Shown here: positions 1 to 9,401 of the stretch, in pieces | How positions within the stretch are numbered: position 1 is the stretch's first letter | Layout of the letters: the number at the start of each line of letters is the position of its first letter | Assembly: GCA_002422545.1 (NCBI GenBank) | Contig: DIWF01000034.1 | Location: forward strand, 1-64,000 | Source: Firmicutes bacterium UBA6113 | Lineage (GTDB): Bacteria > Bacillota > Clostridia > Tissierellales > Sedimentibacteraceae | Length of the DNA stretch: 64,000 bases | Direction of reading: 5' to 3' | Translations under genes and position numbers: made by a program | The notes under the pieces: generated by a model | Database searches by the model: none | The model's input: only the letters and a program-made list of their open reading frames with translations | What the model was told of the DNA's origin: nothing

Positions 1-549
1 CTGGCAACAGGAAGAATTCCTGAAAAAATAGGAAACAGATACGAATCTGCATATCCTTATGATTCATTCAAGGCAAAAGACGGCGATGTTATCATAGCAT
101 GTGGCAACGACAAGCTGTATAAACTATTGACAGAAGTAATGGAACAGCCTGAACTACTGACGGATGAAAGATTTGCAACTAATGCACTGAGGGTTAAAAA
201 TCATGCTGAGTTAAAACCACTCATTGAAGTTTGGTCTTCTCAGCATACAATTGATGAAGTAGTAGAAAGCCTGCTTGATGTAGGAGTTCCTTCATCGCCA
301 ATAAACACAATTGACAGGGTTGTAAAGGATCCTCACATTGCAGGTGCAAGAGAAATGTTTGTGGAAGTTGAACATCCAGTAGCAGGTAAAACAACATTGA
401 CAGGAGACCACATCAAGTTCAGCGACAAAAAAGCTGAAATAAGAACTCCGGCCCCAACATTGGGACAGCATAATTTTGACGTTTATGAAAGCTTTGTTGG
501 ATTAAGCGAAGAAATAATCAAAGAGTACATTGAAAAAGGAGTATTCTAA
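1..549 (+). CDS. CaiB/BaiF family CoA-transferase, C-terminal part
   Basis: The reading frame is open from base 1, so the start lies upstream of the window; only the last 182 residues are seen. The segment has the typical C-terminal half of class III CoA-transferases: a run around YPYDSFKAKDGDVIIACGND, then the pattern VGVPSSPINTIDRVVKDPH and a final GQHN motif. These enzymes move CoA between carboxylic acids in the cytoplasm. In amino-acid fermenters they often serve 2-hydroxyacyl or carnitine-like substrates, but the substrate cannot be read from this piece. A terminator follows, so it is the last gene of its unit. Confidence 0.88.
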   Translation: MATGRIPEKIGNRYESAYPYDSFKAKDGDVIIACGNDKLYKLLTEVMEQPELLTDERFATNALRVKNHAELKPLIEVWSSQHTIDEVVESLLDVGVPSSPINTIDRVVKDPHIAGAREMFVEVEHPVAGKTTLTGDHIKFSDKKAEIRTPAPTLGQHNFDVYESFVGLSEEIIKEYIEKGVF

Positions 550-613
550 ATGTTATGAAAAGTAAGTAAAAAGGATTCAAAGCAATATAAAACAAAAGAT
601 ATGAAAAAAATAA

Positions 614-650
614 AACCAGCATATTATGATTGATATGCTGGTTTTTTATT
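614..650 (+). terminator. Intrinsic terminator after the CoA-transferase gene
   Basis: Perfect 11-bp arms (614-624 and 633-643) around an 8-nt loop, followed by a T-rich run. Confidence 0.85.
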
Positions 651-756
651 GCTATAATGTTTAAGCTATGCACTGATGTTTAAAATGTAAAATAATGGGT
701 AGATTATAATAAATACTATGGCTATGCTGTCGCTTATTATTTCTTAAAAATTCAAA

Positions 757-2805
757 GTGGATGTGAAAAATTTGAAAAAACGAAATTTTACTGATGACAC
801 ATCAAAACTCAATAATCCATCAACCAAAATTATTGAATCTGTTAAAGGTATTAATCCAAAAAAAGAAGCTTTAAAAATCGTAATAAATTACGGTATTTTT
901 GGTTTGTTATGGATTTTTCTTTCGGATAAGATTCTTGAAATATTTACCGACAATATAGAGTCCTACAAAACCATTCAGATTTATAAGGGATGGTTGTTTG
1001 TTCTCATAACCATGATTATGTTTTTTGTCCTAATATCAGAAAAGACAAGAAGCATAAAAAATGCCACAGACAGGGCATTCAAGGCATATGAGGATCTTGA
1101 GACTTCCAACCATGAACAGTATGTACTGGAAAAAGAACTTAACTATCAGAAGGATCTTATTCAAAACATAAATGAAGAAGCCCCTGTAATTATTGTCATA
1201 TGGGATGAGGATGGGAAAATATTAAAGACAAATTCTTTTTGCAACAAGACTTTCGGCTATGATGAAGAGGAATTATTAGGAAAAATATGGGTTGACTTCT
1301 TTGAAGTATCACATAACAAGCAGAAGGTAAATTTTATTTTCCAGGAAATAATACAAAATGGCGGACTCAGGGAATATGAAATCAATTTTGCTGCAAAAAC
1401 AGGCAGAAAGTTGGATATACTCTGGAGCAACAAAGCAATAAAAACAGACAGCGGCAAAAAAGTGATTGTGTCCATAGGCATGGACATTACAGAAAGAAAA
1501 AAATACGAAGAAAAAATCAGACACTTGGCATATCATGACTCACTTACAGGATTGCCAAACAGAGATATGTTTGCAAATGAAATTGAATGTTTGATAGAAA
1601 GCAAAAATCTGGACAAGTTTGCTATAGTATTTCTTGATATTGATAATTTTAAATATGTCAATGACACCATGGGGCATATTATTGGAGACGAACTGTTAAA
1701 GTATATTGCCGGTAAACTCACTTCATCTCTTTCATCGCCAGACTTAGCTGCCAGACTAGGAGGTGATGAGTTTGGTTTGCTAATAAAAAATTTTGGCACA
1801 GAAGAAATACTCATGAAAAAATTAGAAAAATTGCAAAGGGACTTGGGCAATACTTGGCATTCAGGAATAAGGGAATTTTTTATTTCCATGAGCATGGGGT
1901 CAGCCATTTACCCGGATGACGGGTGCGATGGAGGTGCACTTCTTAAGAAGTCTGACATTGCAATGAACGTAGCAAAAAAAGAAGGAAAGAACAAGGTTCT
2001 TTTATACAAAGAAAATATTCATGAAGACATAATGTGGCATATAAACATGTCGAACAAACTGCAGAAGGCTTTGGACAACAAGGAATTTGAGCTTTATTAT
2101 CAGCCACAGATTGAACTTTCTTCAGGCAGGATAGTATCCCTTGAAGCATTGGTCAGGTGGAATCATCCAACTGAAGGGTTCATACCTCCTTCTGACTTCA
2201 TTCCTGTTGCAGAAGAAACAGGGCAGATATATGTTCTTGAACAGAGGATTTTCAGAAACGCTCTTATTCAAAAACAAAAGTGGGAACAAGAAGGATACTC
2301 AGATATAATTATGTCATTGAACTTATCCAGCAAGACACTCATAAGCAGCAAGAACTTCAAGTTCATAGAATCCATTTTATCTGAATTTGACGTTGATTAT
2401 ACAAGGCTGGTTGTTGAAATCACAGAAACTGCAGCCATATCCAATGTAGATCTAGCAATTGAGCGGCTTAACATATTAAAGAACATGGGACTTAAAATTG
2501 CACTTGATGATTTTGGCACAGGGTATTCATCAATCACGTATTTAAAACAGCTTCCCATCGACATCATAAAACTTGATAAAAGTTATGTAAGGTCTGTTTC
2601 CAGCGGAAACCGTGACATTTCAATCGTTAAATTCATTTTATCTCTTGCCGGAGACCTGAATCTGACGGTCGTTGCAGAAGGAATTGAAACAAGCAGACAG
2701 CTGGAATATTTTAAAAATATCAACTGCCACATGGGACAGGGATATTTCATAAGCGTTCCTCTGCCTGCAGAAACAATCACTGAAATGCTTTGCAATAACT
2801 CATAA
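757..2805 (+). CDS. Membrane PAS-GGDEF-EAL cyclic-di-GMP protein
   Basis: A 682-residue sensor that probably makes or breaks c-di-GMP. Order: N-terminal cytoplasmic stretch, two membrane segments (about residues 47-70 and 88-108), a PAS domain (about 130-250), GGDEF (about 255-415) and EAL (about 425-680). The GGDEF active site is intact (RLGGDEFG, near residue 333), and EAL keeps EALVRW and DDFGTGYSS, so both activities are possible. The GTG start at 757 has only a weak ribosome site; a GTG at 763 or TTG at 772 is possible. A -10-like TATAAT lies at 705-710. It is transcribed alone, between two terminators. Confidence 0.93.
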   Translation: MDVKNLKKRNFTDDTSKLNNPSTKIIESVKGINPKKEALKIVINYGIFGLLWIFLSDKILEIFTDNIESYKTIQIYKGWLFVLITMIMFFVLISEKTRSIKNATDRAFKAYEDLETSNHEQYVLEKELNYQKDLIQNINEEAPVIIVIWDEDGKILKTNSFCNKTFGYDEEELLGKIWVDFFEVSHNKQKVNFIFQEIIQNGGLREYEINFAAKTGRKLDILWSNKAIKTDSGKKVIVSIGMDITERKKYEEKIRHLAYHDSLTGLPNRDMFANEIECLIESKNLDKFAIVFLDIDNFKYVNDTMGHIIGDELLKYIAGKLTSSLSSPDLAARLGGDEFGLLIKNFGTEEILMKKLEKLQRDLGNTWHSGIREFFISMSMGSAIYPDDGCDGGALLKKSDIAMNVAKKEGKNKVLLYKENIHEDIMWHINMSNKLQKALDNKEFELYYQPQIELSSGRIVSLEALVRWNHPTEGFIPPSDFIPVAEETGQIYVLEQRIFRNALIQKQKWEQEGYSDIIMSLNLSSKTLISSKNFKFIESILSEFDVDYTRLVVEITETAAISNVDLAIERLNILKNMGLKIALDDFGTGYSSITYLKQLPIDIIKLDKSYVRSVSSGNRDISIVKFILSLAGDLNLTVVAEGIETSRQLEYFKNINCHMGQGYFISVPLPAETITEMLCNNS

Positions 2806-2830
2806 GGTACTAATGAAATAATAAATGATT

Positions 2831-2857
2831 AAAGCCTGATAAAATTCAGGTTTTTTT
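2831..2857 (+). terminator. Intrinsic terminator after the GGDEF-EAL gene
   Basis: Short stem (CCTGA/TCAGG extended by A-T and G-T pairs) followed by seven T. Confidence 0.75.
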
Positions 2858-2977
2858 GTTGTGCATAGCCAATTAATCTAAAAAAATATAAATTTCAATT
2901 TTATTACACTCAATACACACATTTCCAACACAAAGCAAGTCTATATTTTTAATATAGTGAAATTTAGGAGGACATAA

Positions 2978-4696
2978 ATGAACGAAGAAAAGAATTTTAA
3001 GAAATTCAAACTGCCTAAAATCGGAAAAATAAAACTGACAAAAAAGAAAATAGCAATACTTCTTGCAGTTGTTGCAGGAATTGCAGGAGCTTTGTTTGGA
3101 TACAATGCACTTTTTAGTAAGGAAGAAACTGAGTCAATAAACACAGCAACTGTAACAAAAGGAGATTTGACTGTTTCAATAGAAGGTTCCGGGGCTATAG
3201 AAGCAATGGAGATGTATGAAATTACATCACTTGCAACAGGAGACATATTGCAGTCTGATTTTGAGGAAGGCCAGGAAGTGAAAAAAGGAGATTTGCTTTA
3301 TGTAATAGATACGAAAGACATTGACAACACAATTGAAAAAGCAAAGGTTTCACTTGAAAAGCAACAGCTTTCACACAATCAGACACTTGAGGAATATGCA
3401 GGGCTTTCAGTAGAAGCTCCCATATCCGGAGTAATTACACAGTGCTATGTAAAGGCGGGCGATTCCGTACAAAACGGAACTTCAATTGCTGACATCATAA
3501 ACAATGAATACATGCTGCTTGAAGTGCCCTTTAACTCTGCAGATACTGCAAATATAAATGTTGGTGATGTGGCAGACATCATTCTTGAAAATTCTTTTTA
3601 TGAAACAACAGGAACAGTTCAATATGTTTCATCAGGGGAAATAATAACTGATTCCGGAGCCACTGTTTCAACAGTTAAAATCAAGGTTAAAAATCCAGGC
3701 TCAATTACAACTGAAGACAAGGCAACTGCCATTGTAAACAATGTTGCCTGCAACTCTTCTGGAACATTTGGCTACTTGCAGCAAAAAACAATTAAATCTG
3801 AAACATCAGGAGATGTTGTAAGCGTAAATTACACAACAGGAGACAACGTCAGAGCCGGAAATGTGATAGTGAATCTTAAAAGCGACAGCGCTGAAGTAAC
3901 ACTGAAGACAAGTGAACTGTCACTTTCTGATTCCGAGCTGTCATTGCAGAACACATATGACAAACTGGAAGATTACAACATAACTTCGCCAATTGATGGA
4001 ACCGTAATTGAAAAAACATCAAAGGCAGGAGATACCCTTGATTCGGATTCAAACAGCACTGTAATGGCAGTCGTGGCAGATTTGTCAAATTTGAAATTTG
4101 AAATAGATGTGGATGAACTGGACATAGGGAAAATAGAAGTGGGCCAGTCTGTTGAAGTTACAGCCGATTCCCTGGAAGGAAAAGTTTTTGAAGGCACAAT
4201 TGACAACATAAGCAAAATAGGGACTAATTCAAACGGTGTCGCATACTATCCGGTAACTGTTGTCATGGAATATTCAGAGGACCTTATGATTGGAATGAAC
4301 GTGGATGCAAAAATAGTTATTGAGTCAAAGGAAGATGTGCTGATGATTCCTGCGTCTGCGTTGAACAGAGGAAACAGAGTGCTCGTTGAAGACAAAGATG
4401 GCTCCAAATCTGTAAAACAGGATGAAAATTCAAAGAAAATGCCTGGAATGGACAATATTCCTGATGGATATACATATGTTACGGTGGAAATAGGAATAAG
4501 CAATACGGATTATGTGGAGATAACAAATGGTCTTGAAGAAGGAGACATAATAATAGTGCCTACTGAAACAACAACCACAACAACTCAGCAGATGATGCCG
4601 GGAATAGAAGGAGCAATGCCTGGAGGACAAATGCCAACAGGTGGAGCACCCACAGGAAGATCAACAAGCGGAGGCGGAGCGCCTGGAGGTTTTTAA
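2978..4696 (+). CDS. HlyD/MacA-type efflux adaptor protein
   Basis: A 572-residue membrane-anchored adaptor of the RND/MacA family, the extracytoplasmic partner of the ABC exporter encoded just downstream. A basic N-terminus is followed by one membrane segment (about 24-44), then lipoyl-like half motifs (SVEAPISGVITQCYVKAGD and a second copy near NITSPIDGTVIEKTSKAGD) and the beta-barrel domain. The C-terminus is a low-complexity tail rich in Thr, Met, Gly and Pro (about 525-572). The start is set by AGGAGG before the ATG. With the next two genes it forms a MacAB-like unit; the substrate is unknown, though an S-layer gene follows. Confidence 0.9.
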   Translation: MNEEKNFKKFKLPKIGKIKLTKKKIAILLAVVAGIAGALFGYNALFSKEETESINTATVTKGDLTVSIEGSGAIEAMEMYEITSLATGDILQSDFEEGQEVKKGDLLYVIDTKDIDNTIEKAKVSLEKQQLSHNQTLEEYAGLSVEAPISGVITQCYVKAGDSVQNGTSIADIINNEYMLLEVPFNSADTANINVGDVADIILENSFYETTGTVQYVSSGEIITDSGATVSTVKIKVKNPGSITTEDKATAIVNNVACNSSGTFGYLQQKTIKSETSGDVVSVNYTTGDNVRAGNVIVNLKSDSAEVTLKTSELSLSDSELSLQNTYDKLEDYNITSPIDGTVIEKTSKAGDTLDSDSNSTVMAVVADLSNLKFEIDVDELDIGKIEVGQSVEVTADSLEGKVFEGTIDNISKIGTNSNGVAYYPVTVVMEYSEDLMIGMNVDAKIVIESKEDVLMIPASALNRGNRVLVEDKDGSKSVKQDENSKKMPGMDNIPDGYTYVTVEIGISNTDYVEITNGLEEGDIIIVPTETTTTTTQQMMPGIEGAMPGGQMPTGGAPTGRSTSGGGAPGGF

Positions 4697-4710
4697 ATTG
4701 GAGGCCATAA

Positions 4711-5406
4711 ATGATTGATTTAATAGACATATATAAAATTTACCTGGTTGGTGATACACAAATCAGAGCCCTCGATGGAATTAATTTGCACATTGACGAA
4801 AAAGAGTTTGTGGCCATAGTAGGTCAGTCAGGCTCAGGAAAATCAACATGCATGAACATGGTAGGATGTCTTGATATTCCAACTTCAGGCAAATACATCT
4901 TAAATGGCAGTGATGTGAGCAAATTAAACGAGGATGAGCTTTCTGAAATACGAAATCTTACATTGGGATTCATATTTCAGCAGTACAATTTGATTTCAAA
5001 ACTAAATGTGTTTGAAAATGTTGAACTTCCCCTCATATACAGAGGTATAGAAAAACATGACAGACAGAGAATGGTTGAAGAGTCATTGTCCCGCGTGGGA
5101 CTCTTAAACAGAATTTACAACATGCCTTCGCAGCTCTCAGGAGGACAGCAGCAAAGAGTTTCAATAGCTAGAGCATTGTCGGGAAATCCTCCGGTTATTC
5201 TTGCAGATGAACCTACAGGTGCCCTGGACTCCAAAACAGGACAGGAAGTTCTGGAACTTCTAAAGCAGATAAATGAAGAAGGAAGCACTATTGTTCTCAT
5301 AACACATGACAACTCCATTGCCCATCAGGCAAAACGAATTGTCAGGCTTCATGATGGAATCATAACAGAGGATACTGCATTGGAGGTTGTGAAAAATGAA
5401 CTTTAA
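4711..5406 (+). CDS. ABC transporter ATPase, MacB/LolD type
   Basis: A 231-residue ATP-binding subunit. It has Walker A GQSGSGKST near residue 38, the Q-loop FQQYN, signature LSGGQQQR, Walker B VILADEPTGALD and the H-loop ITHD. This is the MacB/LolD/FtsE-like group that drives mechanotransmission exporters rather than channel-type transport. It starts 14 bases after the adaptor gene and overlaps the permease gene by 11 bases, so the three are surely co-transcribed and translationally linked. Confidence 0.95.
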   Translation: MIDLIDIYKIYLVGDTQIRALDGINLHIDEKEFVAIVGQSGSGKSTCMNMVGCLDIPTSGKYILNGSDVSKLNEDELSEIRNLTLGFIFQQYNLISKLNVFENVELPLIYRGIEKHDRQRMVEESLSRVGLLNRIYNMPSQLSGGQQQRVSIARALSGNPPVILADEPTGALDSKTGQEVLELLKQINEEGSTIVLITHDNSIAHQAKRIVRLHDGIITEDTALEVVKNEL

Positions 5407-6574
5407 ACAATCTTTCAACATGGCAATAAAAAGCCTTCTGGGAAGCAAGATGCGCTCATTCCTGACCATGCTTGGTATCATCATAGGTGTGGCATCTGTA
5501 ATAATCTTGGTGAGTTTAATAAGCGGAATGGCAGCAGACATGTCGGCAAGTTTTGAGAGCATGGGTACGAATCTTATATCTGTTAGCATCAGGGGAAGAG
5601 GAGGAAACATAACCATAGACCCTGACGACATGCAGGAGCTTGTGGATGAAAATTCTGAAGTGCTTGCTTATGTCACTCCTCTTGTAAACATTCAAAGCGC
5701 TACAGTCAAATATGAAACAGAAAACATTACAACCACATGCACAGGCTGCAATGAATTTTATCCGGATATTAAAAACAGCGATACATCTATGGGAAGATTT
5801 ATTACATATCTGGATGTTGAAAAAAGGCAAAAGGTGTGCGTTGTTGGCTCATACATCGTCCAGGAGCTGTTTGGAGGAGCCTCTCCCATAGGTGAACAAA
5901 TAAAGATTAACGGTTCATCCTTCACGGTAGTGGGAGTTCTGGAAGAAAAGGCTGATTCTGTGGAAGGCAGCGACGATGATGTGGTTATGATTCCTTACAC
6001 CACAGCAGCAAGACTTTCATTCATGGGCAGAGTGAGCAGCTATTCATTCAGCGCAGCATCAACAGAAACAGTTGAAGATGCAATGACAGCAATAAACAAG
6101 CAAATGGGAAAATATTTTTCAAGTTCAGACTATTACAGCGTATTCAGCGCATCCCAGGCTCTGGACCAGGTAAATGAAATGATGGGAACAGTAACTCTTG
6201 TACTTGTAGGCGTTGCAGCCATATCACTTCTGGTTGGAGGAATAGGAATCATGAACATAATGCTTGTTTCTGTGACTGAAAGAACAAGAGAAATAGGCAT
6301 AAGAAAATCTCTTGGAGCAAAAAGACGGGATATTATGAGCCAGTTTGTTGTTGAAGCTGCAACCACAAGTTCATCAGGAGGCATAATAGGAATAGTGCTT
6401 GGACTTTTTTCATCGTACCTGGTGGGCTCTCTTCTCGAGATGACCGTCAAGCCGTCCATGGGAGCTGTAATAGTAGCATTTTCCGTTTCTGTGGCCATTG
6501 GTATAACATTTGGATATTTTCCTGCAAACAAGGCGGCAAAAATGAACCCTATAGATGCCTTAAGACACGACTAA
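5396..6574 (+). CDS. ABC transporter permease, MacB/FtsX family
   Basis: A 392-residue permease. One membrane segment near residues 20-45, a large extracytoplasmic MacB core domain (about 50-250), then three membrane segments (about 270-385) with the family signature GGIGIMNIMLVSVTERTREIGIRKSLGA. Together with the adaptor and ATPase it should export a peptide, lipid or drug, or sense cell-envelope stress. The stop codon lies inside a perfect inverted repeat. Confidence 0.94.
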   Translation: MNFKQSFNMAIKSLLGSKMRSFLTMLGIIIGVASVIILVSLISGMAADMSASFESMGTNLISVSIRGRGGNITIDPDDMQELVDENSEVLAYVTPLVNIQSATVKYETENITTTCTGCNEFYPDIKNSDTSMGRFITYLDVEKRQKVCVVGSYIVQELFGGASPIGEQIKINGSSFTVVGVLEEKADSVEGSDDDVVMIPYTTAARLSFMGRVSSYSFSAASTETVEDAMTAINKQMGKYFSSSDYYSVFSASQALDQVNEMMGTVTLVLVGVAAISLLVGGIGIMNIMLVSVTERTREIGIRKSLGAKRRDIMSQFVVEAATTSSSGGIIGIVLGLFSSYLVGSLLEMTVKPSMGAVIVAFSVSVAIGITFGYFPANKAAKMNPIDALRHD

Positions 6575-6599
6575 ATAAATTGTTTTAACAATTTATTTA
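6572..6599. repeat. Perfect 13-bp inverted repeat at the permease stop
   Basis: Arms 6572-6584 and 6587-6599 are exact reverse complements with a 2-nt loop. It overlaps the permease stop codon and is all A/T but for one G-C pair per arm. There is no T run after it, so it may attenuate or stabilise the exporter mRNA rather than terminate it. Confidence 0.6.
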
Positions 6600-6649
6600 A
6601 CATAAATATAGGGCAATAACTGTATATCTAATATGAAAGGAATTATAAA

Positions 6650-8911
6650 ATGAAAAAAGTATTGGCAGTTGCGTTAATAATACTGACGCTTGCATCAACT
6701 TTCACCCCAGCAAATGCCTTGGAAGTTTCCAGCGAAGAAATTGCTGAAGTAATGGAGTCCCTTGGAATAATGAACGGTTATCCGGACGGGAATCTTCATC
6801 TTGGGGATAAGCTTACTAGGGCACAATTTGCAAAAATTATAATAAATGCTTCGGCATATAAAAACACCGTGTCATCAAGATCTACCACTTCTCCTTTTCG
6901 GGATGTTCAATATTCAAGCTGGGCAGCACCATATGTGAGTGTGGCTGTTTCAAACGGGCTCATAAAGGGTTATCCTGATGCAACATTTAAGCCGGATAAA
7001 AATGTTACACTTGAAGAAGCGGTTACAGTTGCATTGACTCTCATGGGATACACAAGCAGCGATTTTGGTTCTTCATGGCCCTACGGACAGTTAAGTGCAG
7101 CATCAAACATTGGCTTAACAAAAAATGTTTCGGCATCGGCAGGTACTGAAATAACAAGACAGGACGCCATGAGAATTGCCTACAACATGCTTAACAGCAA
7201 TACAAAGTCAGGAACAAGCTACATTGATTCAACAGGATACAGTCTGCTTGAAGATGTTATATTAATTGCAACTTCAAATGAGGATCCATCCATTGGTGCC
7301 GGAAAAGTATCCACATCAGAAGGAACTTACAAAGTGGCTGATACATTCAATCAAGACAGTGTAGGAAAAAAAGGAAACGCAATTTTAAACATTAACGATG
7401 AGATAATATGCTTCATGCCTTCAAGCCAGCAGGTTGAAACTTTCACGGCTTATGCTGCCCTTGAAAATGACATAATAGTTGCAACTGAAGGTGGATACAC
7501 AGAAGCCTTGGGACTTGGTTCGGGAACAACTGTGTATGTTGATGGTACTAAAACAACCGTAGCAAATGCTGTTTCAAACATAAGCGTCGGAGACATAGTA
7601 AAGGTTTCAAAGATAAACGGAAACATAGATTTTGTTGTAATATCAGGAAACACTCTTGCAGGTCCTGTTACTGCAGTTGGTTCAGACTGGGTTAACTTGT
7701 TCAGTACGGATGTATCAGGTGCTACTTTATTAAGAAACGGAAACAAGGCAACTGTAACAGACATCAACACAAATGACATTTTGTATTATTCAGATTCATT
7801 AAATACAATATGGGCATACAACAAAAAAATCACAGGTGTTTATGAAAGTGCATATCCGAACCAGGATCAGCCTTCTCAAATAACTGTTTCAGGTATTGAT
7901 TATTCACTGGAAACAGTCACAGCATTCAACAAACTTTGTTCAAAGGGAACATTTGACATAGGAGACAGCGTGACTCTTCTTCTGGGAAAGGACGGAAGAG
8001 TTGCCGACGTAGTGTCTCCAACAGAATCGAAGGCTGAAGTTGTGGGCTATATGACTGAAAGCGGAACAAAGGATGTCACGAATTCATCAGGCTACACATA
8101 TTCTGTCAGCTACATAAAGATTGTGACAACAGACAAAGATGAGCTTGAATATGAAGCATACAGGGATTATTCAAGTAAAATAAACAACGTTGTGAAGGTT
8201 AAATTTACCGACGGACTTGCAACAATAACAACATTAAGCAGCTCTTCACTAAGCGGAATATTTGACTGGGACAACAAAAAGCTTGGCAGCACTAAACTGG
8301 CAGGAGACGTTAAAATAATGGATGTGGGTGCCATTGATTCTGATTTGTCAAGTCAATATGAGATCATCTTCCCACAGCGCCTTGACAACGTGAAAATATC
8401 AAGTTCTGATGTTATGTACTACAGCAAGAATGCAAACGGGGAAATAGACAATTTGATTCTTCAAAATGTAACTGGAGATGCGTTGGAATACGGCATCGTT
8501 ACAAATGCAGAAGTAACAGAAGCTGAAGACAGCACATCATCTGTGTACAAATTCAACATCGGCGGAAGCATTCTCACTCTTAACAAAAGCAACGGTTCAT
8601 ACACAAGCATTTCTTCAGGAGATCCTGCAGCCTTTGAAGTAAGCGGTGGAACGGTTGTTTCCATAAAAAAATTATCTGAAGTTTCAGCAAAAATCACAGA
8701 TATAAACGGTGTTCAGATTGAAACCTCATCTGGAACATATTTGCTTAGCAGCAATGTGGTTGTATATGAAAAGAGTTATTCAGGAAGTGGGTACAAGGTG
8801 CTGCCGCTTTCAGAAATCCTTGAGTCAGAAAACTACACATTGAAGGCATACTACGACAAGGCTGAGGTTAATGGAGGAAGAATAAGGATAATAATAGCAA
8901 CTGAAAAATAA
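6650..8911 (+). CDS. S-layer homology (SLH) domain surface protein
   Basis: A 753-residue secreted protein. A signal peptide (about 1-24, ending TFTPANA) leads into SLH repeats: residues about 28-72 (MNGYPDGNLHLGDKLTRAQFAK), 85-130 (IKGYPDATFKPDKNVTLEEAV) and a weaker third (EITRQDAMRIAYNML). SLH domains hold proteins to cell-wall polymers. The remaining 570 residues are beta-rich, Ser/Thr/Val-rich and not assignable to a family by eye; they are typical of surface-layer or wall-associated proteins. It is preceded by the exporter genes but has its own ribosome site and a strong terminator. Confidence 0.9.
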   Translation: MKKVLAVALIILTLASTFTPANALEVSSEEIAEVMESLGIMNGYPDGNLHLGDKLTRAQFAKIIINASAYKNTVSSRSTTSPFRDVQYSSWAAPYVSVAVSNGLIKGYPDATFKPDKNVTLEEAVTVALTLMGYTSSDFGSSWPYGQLSAASNIGLTKNVSASAGTEITRQDAMRIAYNMLNSNTKSGTSYIDSTGYSLLEDVILIATSNEDPSIGAGKVSTSEGTYKVADTFNQDSVGKKGNAILNINDEIICFMPSSQQVETFTAYAALENDIIVATEGGYTEALGLGSGTTVYVDGTKTTVANAVSNISVGDIVKVSKINGNIDFVVISGNTLAGPVTAVGSDWVNLFSTDVSGATLLRNGNKATVTDINTNDILYYSDSLNTIWAYNKKITGVYESAYPNQDQPSQITVSGIDYSLETVTAFNKLCSKGTFDIGDSVTLLLGKDGRVADVVSPTESKAEVVGYMTESGTKDVTNSSGYTYSVSYIKIVTTDKDELEYEAYRDYSSKINNVVKVKFTDGLATITTLSSSSLSGIFDWDNKKLGSTKLAGDVKIMDVGAIDSDLSSQYEIIFPQRLDNVKISSSDVMYYSKNANGEIDNLILQNVTGDALEYGIVTNAEVTEAEDSTSSVYKFNIGGSILTLNKSNGSYTSISSGDPAAFEVSGGTVVSIKKLSEVSAKITDINGVQIETSSGTYLLSSNVVVYEKSYSGSGYKVLPLSEILESENYTLKAYYDKAEVNGGRIRIIIATEK

Positions 8912-8917
8912 TAAAGG

Positions 8918-8940
8918 CGCGAAGGATACTTCGCGTTTTT
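8918..8940 (+). terminator. Intrinsic terminator after the SLH gene
   Basis: Perfect 7-bp GC-rich stem (CGCGAAG/CTTCGCG) with a GATA loop, then TTTTT. Confidence 0.92.
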
Positions 8941-9019
8941 ACATTTTAATCATGTAATTAACCGTTTATATTCAGGAACTAATATGATATAATCAGACAT
9001 AATACTTATAGGAGTTAAT

Positions 9020-9277
9020 ATGACTGAACATTTCAAATTTTATCAAAATTCACAGTGCGAATACTTCCCATGTCACAAGACTGAAGACAAGGAAAATTTC
9101 AACTGCCTTTTTTGCTATTGCCCCTTGTACATGCTTAAGGGAGAATGCGGAGGAAATTACATAAAGAATCACGGCATCAAAGATTGTTCGAAATGCCTTG
9201 TGCCTCATGGAAAGGGAAGCTATGAAAGAATAATGTCCAAGATGAAAGATGTAATAAAAAAAGGCAGCGATTTTTAA
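9020..9277 (+). CDS. Cysteine-rich small domain protein (PF04071-like)
   Basis: An 85-residue protein with eight cysteines in the order CEYFPC, then NCLFCYC, ECGGN and DCSKC, followed by PH. This matches the Cys-rich small-domain family, thought to bind metal and often found near cobalamin or other metal-cofactor genes. The function is not established. A TATAAT at 8988-8993 with a weak -35 sits upstream. A 13-bp inverted repeat (9297-9324) lies after the stop. Confidence 0.75.
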   Translation: MTEHFKFYQNSQCEYFPCHKTEDKENFNCLFCYCPLYMLKGECGGNYIKNHGIKDCSKCLVPHGKGSYERIMSKMKDVIKKGSDF

Positions 9278-9296
9278 TTGTTAAAATAAAAATATG

Positions 9297-9325
9297 AAAT
9301 ATAACATGCTTGCATGTTGTATTTA
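9297..9325 (+). terminator. Possible terminator hairpin
   Basis: Near-perfect stem (core AACATGC/GCATGTT, with one G-T pair outside) and a 2-nt loop, followed by a mixed T-rich run. Weak as a terminator. Confidence 0.45.
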
Positions 9326-9401
9326 TGTTGAACAAATGTACCGTTTTAATTATAATAATATAATAATTGCATTTTTTATTTTAAATAACTGAGGCAGAAT
9401 T

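Noticed and set aside
1257..2149. Several minus-strand frames inside the GGDEF-EAL gene
   Set aside because: They lie opposite a clear three-domain protein, have no ribosome site or known motifs, and are shadows of its codons.
6572..6599. Terminator after the exporter permease
   Set aside because: The inverted repeat is perfect but nearly all A/T and lacks a T run, so it is recorded as a repeat only.
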